From: Erythroxylum novogranatense
Taxonomy: Eukaryota; Streptophyta; Magnoliopsida; Malpighiales; Erythroxylaceae
Reading direction: 5' to 3'
DNA: 64,000 nt
NCBI GenBank assembly: GCA_029891385.1
Contig: CM057235.1
Coordinates: 19,461,120-19,525,119 of the forward strand
How positions within the stretch are numbered: position 1 is the stretch's first letter; every line of letters starts with the position of its first letter. Under the pieces are notes generated by a model that did no database searches, was not told the DNA's origin, and worked only from the letters and a program-made list of their open reading frames with translations. Positions 24,205 to 36,094 of the stretch are shown here, one piece after another. A program made the position numbers and the translations under genes.

Positions 24205-24335
24205 TACTCCCAACATGTTCAACCTCCACGTTTTAAACTTCTACTATGCATAAATTCTCTGGCTAAATATTTTCTAGGCTTTCATGTTTTGGGCTCCTTT
24301 TACTTGTGGGTTGGATTTCTTTTTAAGGTATCAAC
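24205..24335. repeat. Direct repeat, left copy
   Basis: About 130 bp that recurs, diverged, in the same orientation at 28052-28185. Shared stretches include CCACGTTT, the TTCTAC...AAATTCTCT block and the exact run GTGGGTTGGATTTCTTTTTA. The pair brackets the CACTA remnant and the tandem array. Confidence 0.75.
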
Positions 24336-24489
24336 AATTGTCCCCTGTATATGTTTGGTTGAGCAAACCAAACATAACATATGGTATAGAAGTCCTCCTA
24401 GCATTTTATAAAATAGGTACAAAACCATTAGTCAAATTCTCAAACATGGATTAATAGTTTAGGGAAGTTCAGAAGCCAAAGAGAATCCA

Positions 24490-24600
24490 GTTAGAAGAGA
24501 AACTCAAGAGGGAGGATTTATAAAGAAAAACTAAATATTTTACTTATTTTTAATGTGTAGCATTTATAAAGAAAAACTCAAGAGGGAGGATCCTAGAAAT
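24490..24600. repeat. Short tandem duplication
   Basis: The block AGAAACTCAAGAGGGAGGAT...TTTATAAAGAAAAACT appears twice within about 110 bp with small changes. No function is evident. Confidence 0.6.
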
Positions 24601-25089
24601 ATAGAAAGAAGATATAAAAAAGAATTCTATCAGTGGTTTAAGAAATATGTAAGTACTATAAATATATTTTCAGCTATAACATTTTATAAATTATAATTTA
24701 TATAATATAAATATTTAATGCTCATTAATCATAATAAGTCATCGAATCGCATGATAGAGGAATTGAAATGGCTAGCGATCAATTATTGCATTTAGCTTAT
24801 GGGTCAGACAAGTTAGTTAATCGTTATAAAAGTTTCCATATCAACAGTTCGAGGTTTAACACAAAAGATAGAGATTTGCAATCAGTGACAGAGTCAATAA
24901 TTTAAGATAGGATTGCCCAAATATTTAAGTTTTTTAAATTTTAGGGAGCCCAATATACCACTGGTCTCTAAATAACTTCATCCTTATACACATATATATA
25001 AATATATAAAATATTTTTTAAAATCTTGAGGGGCCCCCATTTAGCTACGTCCATGTTTGCAATTGAAATCACAAAATAGTGGAATTTTT

Positions 25090-25640
25090 GTAAAAGGTGA
25101 TGTGAATACAGATAATTTGGATTATTTTGATGTTTTCATAGATATCATACAATTAAATTATCATGGGGGAAATAATACCATTTTATTTAAGGCTGACTGG
25201 TGGATATAAGGTTGACAAGTTTGGATTTCCTATGATAAATGTCATACGCAAGTTGAAAACTAATGAATCATATGTTTTAGCTTCTTTGAACAAGTTTACT
25301 ATTAAGAGATATTAAGGAGCTCAATTGGCAGGTTGTTGTCAAGACAAAGCCTTATGATTTGTATGATCTCCTGATGATGATATAGGAGATAACTCATGTC
25401 AAGAAAATGAAAATTTTGGCTTTACACTTCACGAATCTACATTAGAGGATGATACTGGTACAATATCTTTGAATAGATCTGATCTTGATTCTGCAACTGT
25501 TGAAGGAAATTCATTAAATATTGATACTATAAGTATTGGAAAAGATGAAGAAATTGATTGTGATGAAGATACTTTTATGAACGATGATGAAACAATTCAG
25601 TAAGTGAAAACGAGGAAAGCGACGATGACAATAATTGAGC
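25090..25640 (+). pseudogene. Decayed CACTA (En/Spm) transposon ORF, DUF4216-like end
   Basis: Conceptual translation across several stops gives, in order, an IIQLNYHGGNNTILFKADWW-type segment, then KVDKFGFPMIN, SYVLAS, a remnant matching the usual 'VVVKTKPRDLYD' area, and finally an acidic open tail rich in Asp/Glu that stops at about 25601. This order (E-L-N-Y ... F-K-C-D-W ... D-K-F-G-F ... F-V-L-A-S-Q ... K-P-R-D-L-Y) is that of the DUF4216 region found in plant CACTA elements. Frameshifts and stops show it is dead. I could not place both terminal CACTA repeats. Confidence 0.6.
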
Positions 25641-26794
25641 ATTGGCAAGAACTTTGTTTTTAATTTTCAATAAGTTAAGAGTTTTGCTTAATATTTTGGA
25701 ACTAGATTTTTATTATATTTCAACATTTAATTATTTTGATTTTTTTTTATTAAACTTCAACGTTATGTTGGTCATTGATCTTCTTTTGTTCGATTAGCAA
25801 CCTCTCCTTTCCAAGTCTTCGACAACTTGTTGGTTTGAGCCCCTTAAAGAAGGTCTATTTCATTGACTCACGTAAAAAATTAGCCGATTGAAAACTTTAG
25901 TTTTAACATTTCAATTTGAATTAGTTTAATAATTCTTAATATAAAAATTAATTAGTTAATTAATTTTTATAAACTAATTAAATTTTATAAATTAAAATAA
26001 GCTTATTAATTTTTATTTAATAATATCTTTTAATTAAAATTTAAAATTTTGAAAGATAATAATAATAATCTTCTTGAATTTTTTAAAATTTTTAAATTTT
26101 ATTAAAATTATCCAATTTTATAATGATTTAATATCAATTAAACTTTTTAATCATTAACCTTTTATTAAACATATACATTATGTAGTCTGTAGTGTTTTGA
26201 TTTTTAATCTTTTGGTATTAGGCTTCTCATTTTCTTTTTAACTTGTAGTAGTTCCTGACTTCAAGAGCGACGTTCAATAAATACATCGTAGCTAAGTCTT
26301 CGAAATTAGACCCAAAAAAAGAGTAAATTGAGTGTAAAAGAGGGCACACTTTCTATTTAATTTGATTAATATTTTTAAAAAATTTGACTAATCTTTTATA
26401 ATTTAATATTTTGAAAATAAATACTCTAAACAAATTTAATAAATTAAATATAATTTGATTAACTTAAATTTGGACTTAACAAATTTTAAAGACATACTAA
26501 TTGTAATAAATTAGTCGGATATTATTTGAAATTAATAAATTAAATTAATTTTAAAATTTAATATTTAAGATAAAAATTTAATCTAAACAAACCCAAACAA
26601 ATCGATTGTCAATAGGAATTGTAACAGGAAAAAAATATGCTAGTTTGACTCGAAGCTTGTCCAGGCCCAAATATCTAAATCATCATCAGTTCACTGTCAT
26701 CCTGCTCTCTCTTCCCTTCAAAGTTATGTATAACAAATATCTATGATATGTAAAATATTACTTTTGGATTATCAATATATGTAGTTTGAATATT

Positions 26795-28020
26795 AATATA
26801 TTAATAGTGACAATTTAATTGTGAATGTACTAAATTATCATAATTCTCATTGTATTAGTAACACAAAATAAATCATCACAGTTAATCCAAACAATATTAT
26901 CAATCAATTGTTTTGTGACAACAAATTTCGATATGTGATGAAATAATACTTCAAAGAACAAAAATTGTCACTAAATTACAAATGATAGTGACTATAGTTA
27001 TAGTTTGGTGATGGTAACAATATTAAGTATACACTAATTAATTGAATATTTATTAACAAAAGTTTTCGTCACAACAAGTAACATATTGTATGAGGATAAA
27101 CTGTTTCATCACAACAAGAAAAAAATATTAGTGGTCAAACTATGTTTTGTTACATTAAAAAGAAAATATTAGTTACCAATATATGTTTTGTCACAATTAC
27201 AATTAATTCCGTCAAAATTATTTAGACGTCAAATTTTATAGGCTTTAGTGACAAAACTTAGTGATAAAATAAAATTTTACACTATTAATAGATTAATAGT
27301 GACAATTTAACTATGAAAGATACTAAATTGCCATAATTACCATTGTATTAGTGAAAAATACAAATCATCACAGATAATCCAAACAATAATGTCAATAAAT
27401 TGTCTTGACACTAAAAATATCGTATTTGTAATGACAAAAATATTTAGTTACTAAATTACGAATAGTTGTAACAGTAGTTATAGTTCGGTTATTGTGACAA
27501 TATAAAGTAGATACTAATTAATTGAATATTTATTGACAAAATTTTTGTCACAATAAGTAAAATATTATGCGACAATTAACCGCTTAGTAACAAAAGAAAA
27601 AATATTAGTGATCAAGCTATGTTTTGTCACAACAAATAAAAATATTATTACTAACATATATTTTGTCACAATTACAATTTATTCTTGCCAAAATTATTTT
27701 GGCGCCAAATTGCATAAGCTTTTAATGACAAAATTTAGTGATAAAAGAGAAGTTGTCATTATTAATATATTAATAGTGATAACTTAATTGTGAAAGATAC
27801 TAAATTGTCACAATTACTATTGTATTAGTGTCACTATTAATATGACAACTTAATTGTGAAAGATACTAAATTGTCACAATTACTATTGTATTAGTGACAA
27901 AAAATAAATCATCACAATTAATCCAAATAATAGTGTCAATCAATTGTCTTGTCACAAAAAATCTCATATTTATAACGGAACATCATATAGTCACCAAAAA
28001 ATTGTCACTCAATGTTTTAA
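26795..28020. repeat. Tandem array of an approximately 480-bp unit, about 2.5 copies
   Basis: The phrase TTAATAGTGACAATTTAA followed by a tract ending in GTATTAGTGA recurs at about 26805, 27293, 27768 and, as a 70-bp partial, 27836. Each is followed by the same order of motifs: ATCATCACAGTTAATCC, CAATTGTCTTGTCAC, a TAGTTATAGTT block, then TTTTGTCACAA. The unit is full of GTGACAA/TTGTCAC motifs in both orientations, which resembles the subterminal repeats of CACTA elements. No coding potential. Confidence 0.75.
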
Positions 28021-28051
28021 CCTTATAGTACCATTTTTTCTATTGAGCCAC

Positions 28052-28185
28052 TTTAACACGTTTAACTTCCACGTTTCGGACTTCTACCATCTACAAATTC
28101 TCTAGATAAACATTTGTTAAGCTTTTATATTTTCGGTTCATTTTAGTATTCGTGGGTTGGATTTCTTTTTAAGCTATCAACAATA
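28052..28185. repeat. Direct repeat, right copy
   Basis: Partner of the left copy at 24205-24335; same orientation, diverged. It ends in a stretch matching TATCAACAAT on both sides. Confidence 0.75.
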
Positions 28186-29163
28186 GTTATTTTATTTTGC
28201 TATTAAAGATTATTATTATCATAAATTATTTTGGAAGTAAGTTCTTGACTCAAAAGGTGTAGTCAAATAAAAAGCTCCTCGTAGGACAATGCCAGAACCT
28301 CTTATTTGACTTGTAAAACATCGAATGTTGAGCGTTAAGTTGTTTACAGGATGCGATGTTATGAAAATGACATTATAGTCCGCGTGACATTAACGTTAGT
28401 TAGCAGTCATCACAAGAAGGTCAATATAACTGCAAGAGGGTTAAATTCGACTATATTGTTTTGACGGAGTAAAAAGCAACAGGTCCTTGTCATGGTGGGT
28501 TTGCTATGGCCTATGGATTAGTTTCTTGATAAAGGGAAAGGGCGGCGTGAACGTGAGAAGGGACCATCGCCACCAAAACTGTTTCTACTTTCTAGGAAAT
28601 AAGGAAATACCGTCCAAAACCTTAGTTGACCATGCATTGTGCGGCCAAGTTCGTAAGACTTTGAAAGATATTATGAACAAATAAAAAAAAAAGGGTCATA
28701 CATTCATTTGATTGGCCAGCTAGCTGAGATGTATTATTACTTTAATTAATAATAAATAGCACTATTAAATTTGTTATATAATATAATTGCGTAATTAGTT
28801 CAAATTCATGTACTCTTTTCAGTATGCTAAAAGGTTCGCACGGGATGGTCACAATAGGCACTATTAGATTAAAAAAGTTACCTCATTTGATTCTAATTTT
28901 CAAATCAAACTTATAAGACCTGTGATCAATTTCACATTTTTATCATTGTGTCGCTTTTGTTATGTATGTATCAGAATATGAATTATTGCGTATTTGGTAT
29001 TTAGGTCCAGCCATGCATAATTTTTTTAGTGGCAATATGCCCTTATTTTTGTATTTGACTTTGATAATTTGAATGTGATCGTGAATGTGATCGTGGGATT
29101 ATAAGTCCCATTAGGCATAATTTACACCAAAATTTATATTTCCTACGAATTAATTATGCATTA
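28186..29163. other. AT-rich spacer
   Basis: A 65-codon frame at 28487-28684 has no recognisable family and no obvious support as a gene. The rest is AT-rich intergenic sequence. The last bases before 29164 are the outer flank of the Gypsy element. Confidence 0.4.
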
Positions 29164-29494
29164 TGCTATAGTTGTTTAAGGACTAGAGAATTTAGAGAAA
29201 TAAGAAAGTCGTAGAAGAAAAACAGAGAATAAGATTGGGCATTGTTGAAAAATTGCCTATCTCTCTATTTCATTCGTAAATCCATATTTATAGTAGATTA
29301 GATTGGAAGATAAATATTCAATTCTAATAAATATCAAATCCTAACAAACAGAAGTCTTTTAAGCCATTAAATTAGGAAATTAATATTGGTTACAAACAAA
29401 CTCTTATTTGGACCTATTCCTATGGAAACAAAACTCTAACAGATAAGATAGCTCTTCACGTGAGAACTGATCTTCAAGTCGAAATGACATATCA
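29164..29494 (-). repeat. Gypsy 3' LTR
   Basis: 331 bp, close match to the two halves of 55707-56435 (shared runs include GATTGG near the start and TCTAACAGATAAGATA near the end). It is followed on the plus side by ATCCTCCCCTCC, the complement of the polypurine tract. Confidence 0.85.
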
Positions 29495-29539
29495 ATCCTC
29501 CCCTCCTTTAACTCCCTTGTCCCCAAGGGAGAAAGAAGG

Positions 29540-30313
29540 ATAACTTCTCGCAAGCTGTCACGCATCTTCCTAGGTTGCGTCTTCTTCGAATGTCCCTTGT
29601 CATTTAACCAATACTTTAAGTTTGGGTCTGTAACGTCCTTTCTGGATTGTCCATTATTGCAGCACCTTCTCTAGCTAGGGAAGCATGGTCTCATCTTTAG
29701 AGGTTGGAGGAAGAGCAGAAGACGTCATCAGAGTTGCTCTCAGAAACTTTTTAAGTCGACTAACATGAAAGACATTATGTATGCGCCATCCTGGAGGTAA
29801 CTCGAGTCGATAAACAACCGCTCCTATTCTCTCAATCACCTTGGAAGGAACGAAATAACTTGGAGAAAGCTTAAGGGAGGCTCAGACTACAATAGAGGTA
29901 TGCCTATAAGGTTGCAATTTGAGGTAAACAGGATCGCCCACTTCGAACTCCACATCATGACGATGTTAATTTGCCAAACTTTTCATGCGATTTTGTGCCT
30001 GCAGGAGAGCAAAACACAAGTCCTTAAGAATTGCATCTCTATCTCGCAAGTAAGTGTCGACCGCAGCAACCTTAGACGTTCCGGGTACATAACGCATCAG
30101 ACTTGGAAGTGGTATGCCATAGACAACTTCAAATGGTGTGGTGCGGGTAGAAGAATGGCACGATGTATTGCAACTATATTCAGCCTAAGGTAGTCATTCC
30201 CTCCATCTCCTTGGTTGCTCATAAGTAAAACATTGGAGGTATTGTTCCAGAGCACGGTTGACCACTTTAGTTTGACTATCTGTTTGGGGATGGTAACTTG
30301 AAATCATATTAAG
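29540..30313 (-). pseudogene. Gypsy integrase C-terminus and chromodomain remnant
   Basis: On the minus strand this reads VGDPVYLKLQPYRHTS, then a [30 protein letters not shown] block (typical of the Gypsy integrase C-terminus) and finally VLVK*QGTFEEDAT*E. That last part is the core of a chromodomain, which targets chromovirus integration to modified chromatin. Several stops break it. Confidence 0.75.
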
Positions 30314-30874
30314 TTAGGTACCCTGTAAACCAAATAAAAATGTCCAAAAATTGCTCATAAAAATTAGGTTACGACCATTTACAATGCTAGACAGAACGTC
30401 ATACAACTTTATGATGTTTGCCCCAAAAGCTTTGACAACGATCATAGAAGTGAAAGGGTGAGCAAAGGGAATGAAGTGAGCATATTTAGATAGCTGGTCC
30501 AGTACCACCATGATGACTTGAGCGTCTCCTAAATTCGACAGTCCCTCTATAAAATCCATAGTGACATCGCTCCATATTATATCAGGAATGGGTAGGGGTT
30601 GAAGAAGCCCAACAGGTGCCATGTTGTTAGTCTTACAGCATTGGCTAACATCACAACTCCGGATGTAATCTTGTATAATTTTCCACATACCCACCCAAGT
30701 AAAATCAAAACAAACCCGAGCAAGAGTTTTGAAGAACCCAAAATGGCCTCCAGTTGGGGTCTCATGTAGTTCAGAGATAATGAGAGGAATTATTGAAGAA
30801 GGGGGATTTAAGATTACCTTTTCATTAAGAAACAATACCCCATCATGTTGGAAGGCTTGCAGATTGGTTCTCAA
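30314..30874 (-). pseudogene. Gypsy integrase, partial open frame
   Basis: 186 codons. The zinc-binding H...H...C..C domain is visible (SELHETPTGGHFG ... SCDVSQCC), followed by the catalytic core start with DVTMDFIEGLSN (first Asp) and VVLDQLSKYAHFIPF (next Asp). The frame ends before the last catalytic Glu, so the enzyme is incomplete. Confidence 0.85.
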
Positions 30875-32050
30875 AGTCTCATAAAATTTGTCTTATTCAT
30901 ATTCAAGCTGCAATTGATGCCACCAGTCGACCTCGGGATAAGAGACGGTAATGAAGACTACCTCCATTTGTCTAGACAAAGAATCAACTGCCTAGTTTTC
31001 TACCCCTTACTTATACTTAATCGGTAATTATAGCCCATCAATTTGGGCAGCCAACGAGCTTGTGAAGGAGTGGTGATCTGTTGCTCTAGTAAATATTTAA
31101 GGCTCCTTTGATCAGTTCAAACAGTGAAAGAACTCCCTAACAGACAAGGACGCCACTTATGGACGGACTTAACGATTGCCAACATCTCCTTCTCGCAGGA
31201 GGCAATTTGAGGGTGACATCTTTCAAGCTTTCACTAAAATAAGCAATAGGCCTCCTGTCTTGCATTAAAGCCATGCCAATTCCATTGCCATAAGCGCCAC
31301 TCTCTATGATGAAGGGTTAAGAAAAATCAGGAAGCCACAAGAACCCATTTAGCTGGTCAAAAGAAGCAGTTATTTTTTCATCCATTCAAATCTTTCTTTC
31401 CCTAACATCTTATTGAGGGGAGCAGTCATGAAATTGAAGTTTTTCATATACTTGCGGTCGTAACCCTCTAAGCCTAAGAACCCTCGGACCTGGCGGACAA
31501 TCGTCGAAGTTGGCCATTCTTTAACCGCTCTAATTTTCTCCGAGTCCAGTTCAACTCCATCCTCCAATATAATATGACCTAAATATTCAATTTTTTGCAC
31601 ACTAAAAATACACTTTTTCTCTTTTCACATACAATTGGTGTTGGTTTAACACTGCTAGAACAACTGAATATGTTTTAAATATTCTTCCAAAGTCTTTGAA
31701 TAAATTAAAATGTCATCAAAGAAAACCAAAACAAACATACGCAAATAAAGGCAAAAAATCTCATTCATCAAACTTTGGAATGTCGAAGGGGCATTTGACA
31801 GTCTAAATGGCATCATGGTGAACTCGTAATGTCCTTCATGAGTACGGAAGGCAGTTTTAGGGTTGTCAACCTCATATACACAGATTTGATGGTACCCGCG
31901 TGTCAAATATGCCTTTGAGTAATCCTGGGCTCCAAATAACTCATCCAGGAGTTCATCAATCATTGGAATTAGAAATCAGTTTTTGATGGTGATGGAATTA
32001 AGTGCTCGATAGTCGATACAAAATCTCCAATCTTCGTTGACCTTTTTACT
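30875..32050 (-). pseudogene. Gypsy reverse transcriptase and RNase H, broken
   Basis: RT lies at about 32050-31655: [28 protein letters not shown] segment, then [25 protein letters not shown], and the catalytic box FFDDILIYS (the usual YxDD/FxDD site, intact Asp-Asp). The connection domain continues at 31600-31370 (EYLGHII, KMLGKERFEW). RNase H remnants run to about 30900. Frames change and stops intervene. Confidence 0.85.
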
Positions 32051-32399
32051 AGTAACATCGAGGATGAGAATGGGCTAGTACTGGGACGGATCAAACTAGA
32101 CGCAAACAATTATCGAGCTTGTCTCTCAATTTTAGTTTTTTTGTAATGAGGATATTGATATGGTCATACGTTGATAGGTTGCGAATTTGGGATGAGGGTG
32201 ATTTAGTGGTCTTTCTCTCTTTTAGGAAGAAGCTGGGTGGGAGCTTGAAAAAGGAGGGAATGGTCTTCGAGGATTTTGTTGAGGATAGGAGAATGAGAGG
32301 TTGAAATTTTTGTGACGTGAAATTGTGAGGAAATGACTTAAATAAAAATCCGATTCCCATTAGGTTACTAGAACTTAGTTAGGCAGTTTTCTTATAAAA

Positions 32400-33051
32400 A
32401 AAGACCCTATCTCTTCGTACTGTAAGCCGTTAAAAATGTGATGGACCCTATTCAGAATAAAAGAAACAGTCAACTTATGGTAATCTGTGGTAATGGGCCC
32501 CAGGGTTTCCAACCACCGGACCCCTACAACAATTGAACAAGTTGTTATAGGCAAGATATAAAAATTGACTTCAATGAGGTAACCTTAGAAATTGACGCGT
32601 AAACCACAATAAACTCCTGCACACTTAATTCTTTCCTGGTTCGCAACTATCATATGGAATCGCGTATTGGTATCAAAAGGGAGTCCAAACCGGATGACCA
32701 ATTTTTGCTCGATGAAGTTGTGCGTGCTACCTTTGTCGATCAACACTATGACCTCTTTATTTTTTAGATTTCCTTTAACATGAAAAGTTTGGGGGTTTCT
32801 ATGTACCAGTGATAGCATGGAAGGATATGCGAGCTAGCAAAGATTCATTCCCATGATCCTCCAATTCATCTCTTTGTTCCAGAAGCTCTTCTTCTCCTAT
32901 AACATCTTCTATCATGAAAAGCTACGGACGGATACATTGGTGACTAGGTATGAACTTTTCATTGCTGTAAAAACATAGTCCTTTCTCTCTTCTTTCTCGT
33001 GCTTCTTGTGGGGAGAGTTTCCTGAAATTAGGGATTCCTACTTTAGTTGTT
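32400..33051 (-). pseudogene. Gypsy zinc knuckle and aspartic protease remnant
   Basis: At about 33010-32930 the minus strand gives KGLCFYSNEKFIPSHQC, a Gypsy gag zinc knuckle with one Cys replaced by Ser. At 32818-32585 there is a protease-like frame with VIVLIDKGSTHNFI, in which the usual D-S-G or D-T-G catalytic triplet reads D-K-G. Both changes suggest inactivation. The segment ends at the Copia A target site. Confidence 0.75.
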
Positions 33052-33056
33052 GGAGC
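33052..33056. repeat. Target-site duplication of Copia A, left copy (GGAGC)
   Basis: Identical to 54921-54925 on the other side of the element. It is 5 bp, as expected for Copia integrase. Confidence 0.9.
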
Positions 33057-33883
33057 TGAAGTAAATCACACGTTATGATAATTCTTATAATACGATATAT
33101 TAAATACACGAGAAAGGGGGTTGAATTGTGTATTCTCCTTTTTGAAAATCTTTCCAGAAAACGTTTTGTTAAAGAACAAGTTCTTTTCACAGAAACTTCA
33201 ATGAGTCTGAATTAATCAAAACTTTGAAAAACTTGTTTTGAAATCTAAGTAATAACAAAACTTTGAACTTAAAGAAAGATAGAGTAGAGAGAAATCGACA
33301 CAGCAATTTTATACTGGTTCACCTCAAACCGTGGGCTACATCCAGTCCTCAGAAGTCTTTATGAGATTTCACTATCTCTTCAACGTTTACAAGTATTCTT
33401 TCTGAGCCTCTTCAGGTCTCTACACTCAGTATTATTTTACTCTTAGCCTCTGCAGGCTATCTGTACTACTTTCTTACAAAAGTGTTTGAACTCTGTTACA
33501 GTAATACTAGCTCTTGGCTAATTCGCACAATAATCTCACAAGTAAGCTTTTTCGTTCGCGTATACGTGAGTCAACTAACTTTGCAATCTTCGATTTTGAC
33601 TCATATATATAGCCTTCATCTGCAACTGCTTCTTGAATCTTGTTTCTTGAATCTTGAAAGAAACGGTTAATCAGTTGAGTTCTGTAACTAACTCGAACTA
33701 ACTCTTGCGTCTGCTTTTGAATTCTGCATCTGCTTTTAAATTATGCGTCTGCTTTTCTGCGTCTGCTTTTCAATCTTCGTCTGTTTTCCAACTTCTGCGT
33801 CTGCTTTTTATTCTACGTCTATTTTTCTTTCTTCATTGTTATTCATCAAAATCATATATATGTAAAGTCATTTTGACTCAACA
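33057..33883 (-). repeat. Copia A 3' LTR
   Basis: Begins TGAAGTAAATCACACG and ends GACTCAACA on the plus strand. It is nearly the same length as its partner at 54093. It contains a run of CTGCGTCTGCTTT-type repeats at about 33705-33830 and a TATATATAG motif near 33605. Confidence 0.92.
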
Positions 33884-33898
33884 ATCTCCCCCTTTTTA
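33884..33898 (-). other. Copia A polypurine tract
   Basis: Reads AAAAAGGGGGAGAT on the minus strand directly upstream of the 3' LTR. It is the second-strand primer site of reverse transcription. Confidence 0.85.
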
Positions 33899-34103
33899 AT
33901 GATAACAAATCATATACATAAGAAAGAAAGAAAAAATATACATAAAAAAACATTAAAAAGAACATATCTTCTTCTGACGTCTTTATTAGTTTTCCTCTTC
34001 CTCCCCCAATCTTTGTCATCGACTCCTTCAATCACACCCTTTGAGACTCTTTGATTGCTGCCTTCCATTCTCTTCTCCCCCTATTTGTTATAATAAAAAA
34101 TGA

Positions 34104-34778
34104 TCAATGACGATGACTCTTCATCAATTCTGTCATCATCTTCTTCATTTCATTCATCATCTCCTTCAGCTCCTTGACTTCTTTGCTTAAATTCCTGATT
34201 TTAGCTTGCGAGTCAAACTGTGAGGAGAGTTGATCATCATCCACTGAGGGTTCTATGAACGCAATTGTGGTAGCATATGCGTCTGAGGATGGAATGTAGT
34301 CGTCAACAATCTCAAAAGTTGGTGGATGAACAGATAGATTAGGCTCCGAAAGATCTAAATCATAAGGAGCAGGTAGCATGAGCACTTGTCTTCCTTGCAG
34401 GGGTATGGCTTCAGCTTGAATAGACAGTGTATTAGATAGAGGCCTAATACGCATAACTGTCTGCACAAGAGATTCAATGAACGCCCTCAGAATCGCCTTC
34501 CCTCATCGGATGATTTATTCTTATCCGTAAAGCTACAACCAGCCCGCTCATTCTTCTCCTTTGAAGTGCATGCTTCATCAATCCGTCAGACTTCTTCTTC
34601 AATCTGATCATGGACAGATCATTACCGATTCCTTCAGATACAACTTCATCTTCCCTTACTCATATCTAAAGGAAATCTAGGCTGAATGTCCCAGCATAAC
34701 CTTTATCATCGCCGCTCGTTATTGGATAAATAGTATATGGTTGACTGGACATTTTTGAAGGGTATGGCTTTGTAGCAG
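34104..34778 (-). pseudogene. Copia A third ORF, C-terminal part
   Basis: Matches the C-terminal third of the Copia B third ORF (shared motifs include SIEAE/SIQAEAIPLQGRQ, a DLDL block, and a closing coiled-coil-like EVKELKEMMNEMKKMMTELMKSH). Frame breaks occur near 34470-34700. It ends at the CATCC target site where Copia B inserted; the upstream part resumes at 44450. Confidence 0.85.
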
Positions 34779-34783
34779 CATCC
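34779..34783. repeat. Target-site duplication of Copia B, left copy (CATCC)
   Basis: Identical to 44445-44449 on the other side of Copia B. Confidence 0.92.
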
Positions 34784-35859
34784 TGAAGTGAATCACACGT
34801 TAATATAATACTTATGAAGCGATATAGAATGCACGAGAAGGGGGGTTGAATTGTGTATTCCCCTTGTTGAAAATTCTTTCAAAACCGTTTGTTAGAAATA
34901 AAATTCTTTTATATAATTTCTGATAGATTCTACGTAATCAAAATATTCGAAAAACTTTGTTTACGAACTAAGTAATAATAAAAACTTGAATCTAAAATAG
35001 AGATAAAGTGAGAGTGGTTGACACAACAATTTATCCTGGTTCACCCCAAACCGTGGGCTACGTCCAGTCCTCAGAGTTTCTTATGAGATTTCCACTATCT
35101 CTTTCAACGTTACAAGTATTCTTTTGCCCGAGCCTCTTCAGGTCTCTACAATCAGTATTCTTTTACACTTAACCTCTGCAGGCTATTTGCACTACTTTTT
35201 CTCAGAAAAGTGTTTGCACACTTGTTACAGTAAAATAGCTCTCAGCTAATTTGAACATAATACTTTTTTACTAACTTTTGTCTTGTGTAACTTTTTCTTC
35301 TAACTTTGCAATCTTCGACTTCGACTTGTATATATAGCCTTCATCTCCAACTGCTTCTTGATTCTTGTTTCTTGAATCTTTAAAGAAACGGTTATTCAGT
35401 TGAGTTCTGTAATTAACTCGAACTGACTCCTTCGTCTTCTTTTCAAATTCCGCATCTGTTTTTCTTCGTCTGTATTTTTATCGTCTGTGCTTCTGCGTCT
35501 GCATCTATTTTTTTACTTCGTCTGTGTCTACTTTTACTTCGTCTGCGTCTGCGTCTGCTTTTACTATTTCGCGTCTTCGTCTGCTTTATTATTCACATCT
35601 GCGTCTGTGTCTGTTTTGTTTAGTGTCTGCGTCTGCTTTGCTTAGCGTCTGCGTCTGCGTTCTTTCATCTGTGTTTCTTTGTCTTTGTGACTTCGTCTGT
35701 ATGACTTCTTCTGTATGTCTGACTTCTATATGACTTCTTCTGTATGACTTTGTATGTCTGACTTTGTTTGTCTGACTTCTTATGTATTGTTTTTCTTTTT
35801 ATTGACTCTCTTTGTTATACATCAAAATCATGTCTAAGTAAAGTCATTTGGACTTAACA
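34784..35859 (-). repeat. Copia B 3' LTR
   Basis: Begins TGAAGTGAATCACACG and ends GGACTTAACA on the plus strand. It holds a long degenerate array of CGTCTG/TCTGCG hexamers and TGACTTCTTCTGTA repeats at about 35460-35790. Confidence 0.93.
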
Positions 35860-35874
35860 ATCTCCCCTTTTTTA
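35860..35874 (-). other. Copia B polypurine tract
   Basis: AAAAAAGGGGAGAT on the minus strand, abutting the 3' LTR; equivalent to that of Copia A. Confidence 0.85.
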
Positions 35875-36094
35875 TGATAACAAATTATATACATAAGAAA
35901 ACAAAATACAATGTTTTGAAAACAATAAAAAAAAACTTATCTTTAGAACTTCTTCTTGACTTCTTCCTTTCTTCGTCTGCTTCAGTCACACCTTCTTTTC
36001 TGAACATCCTCTTCTCTTCTGCTCATTCTCTTCTCCCCTTGTTCATTCTCTTCTCTTCTGCTCTTCTCCCCCTATTTGTTATAATAAAAAATGA

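Noticed and set aside
28487..28684. 65-codon plus-strand frame
   Set aside because: No recognisable domain, no splice partner and isolated in AT-rich sequence.
35524..35733. Ser/Leu-rich frames in the LTR hexamer arrays as genes
   Set aside because: They arise from repetitive LTR DNA and occur in all LTR copies in several frames.
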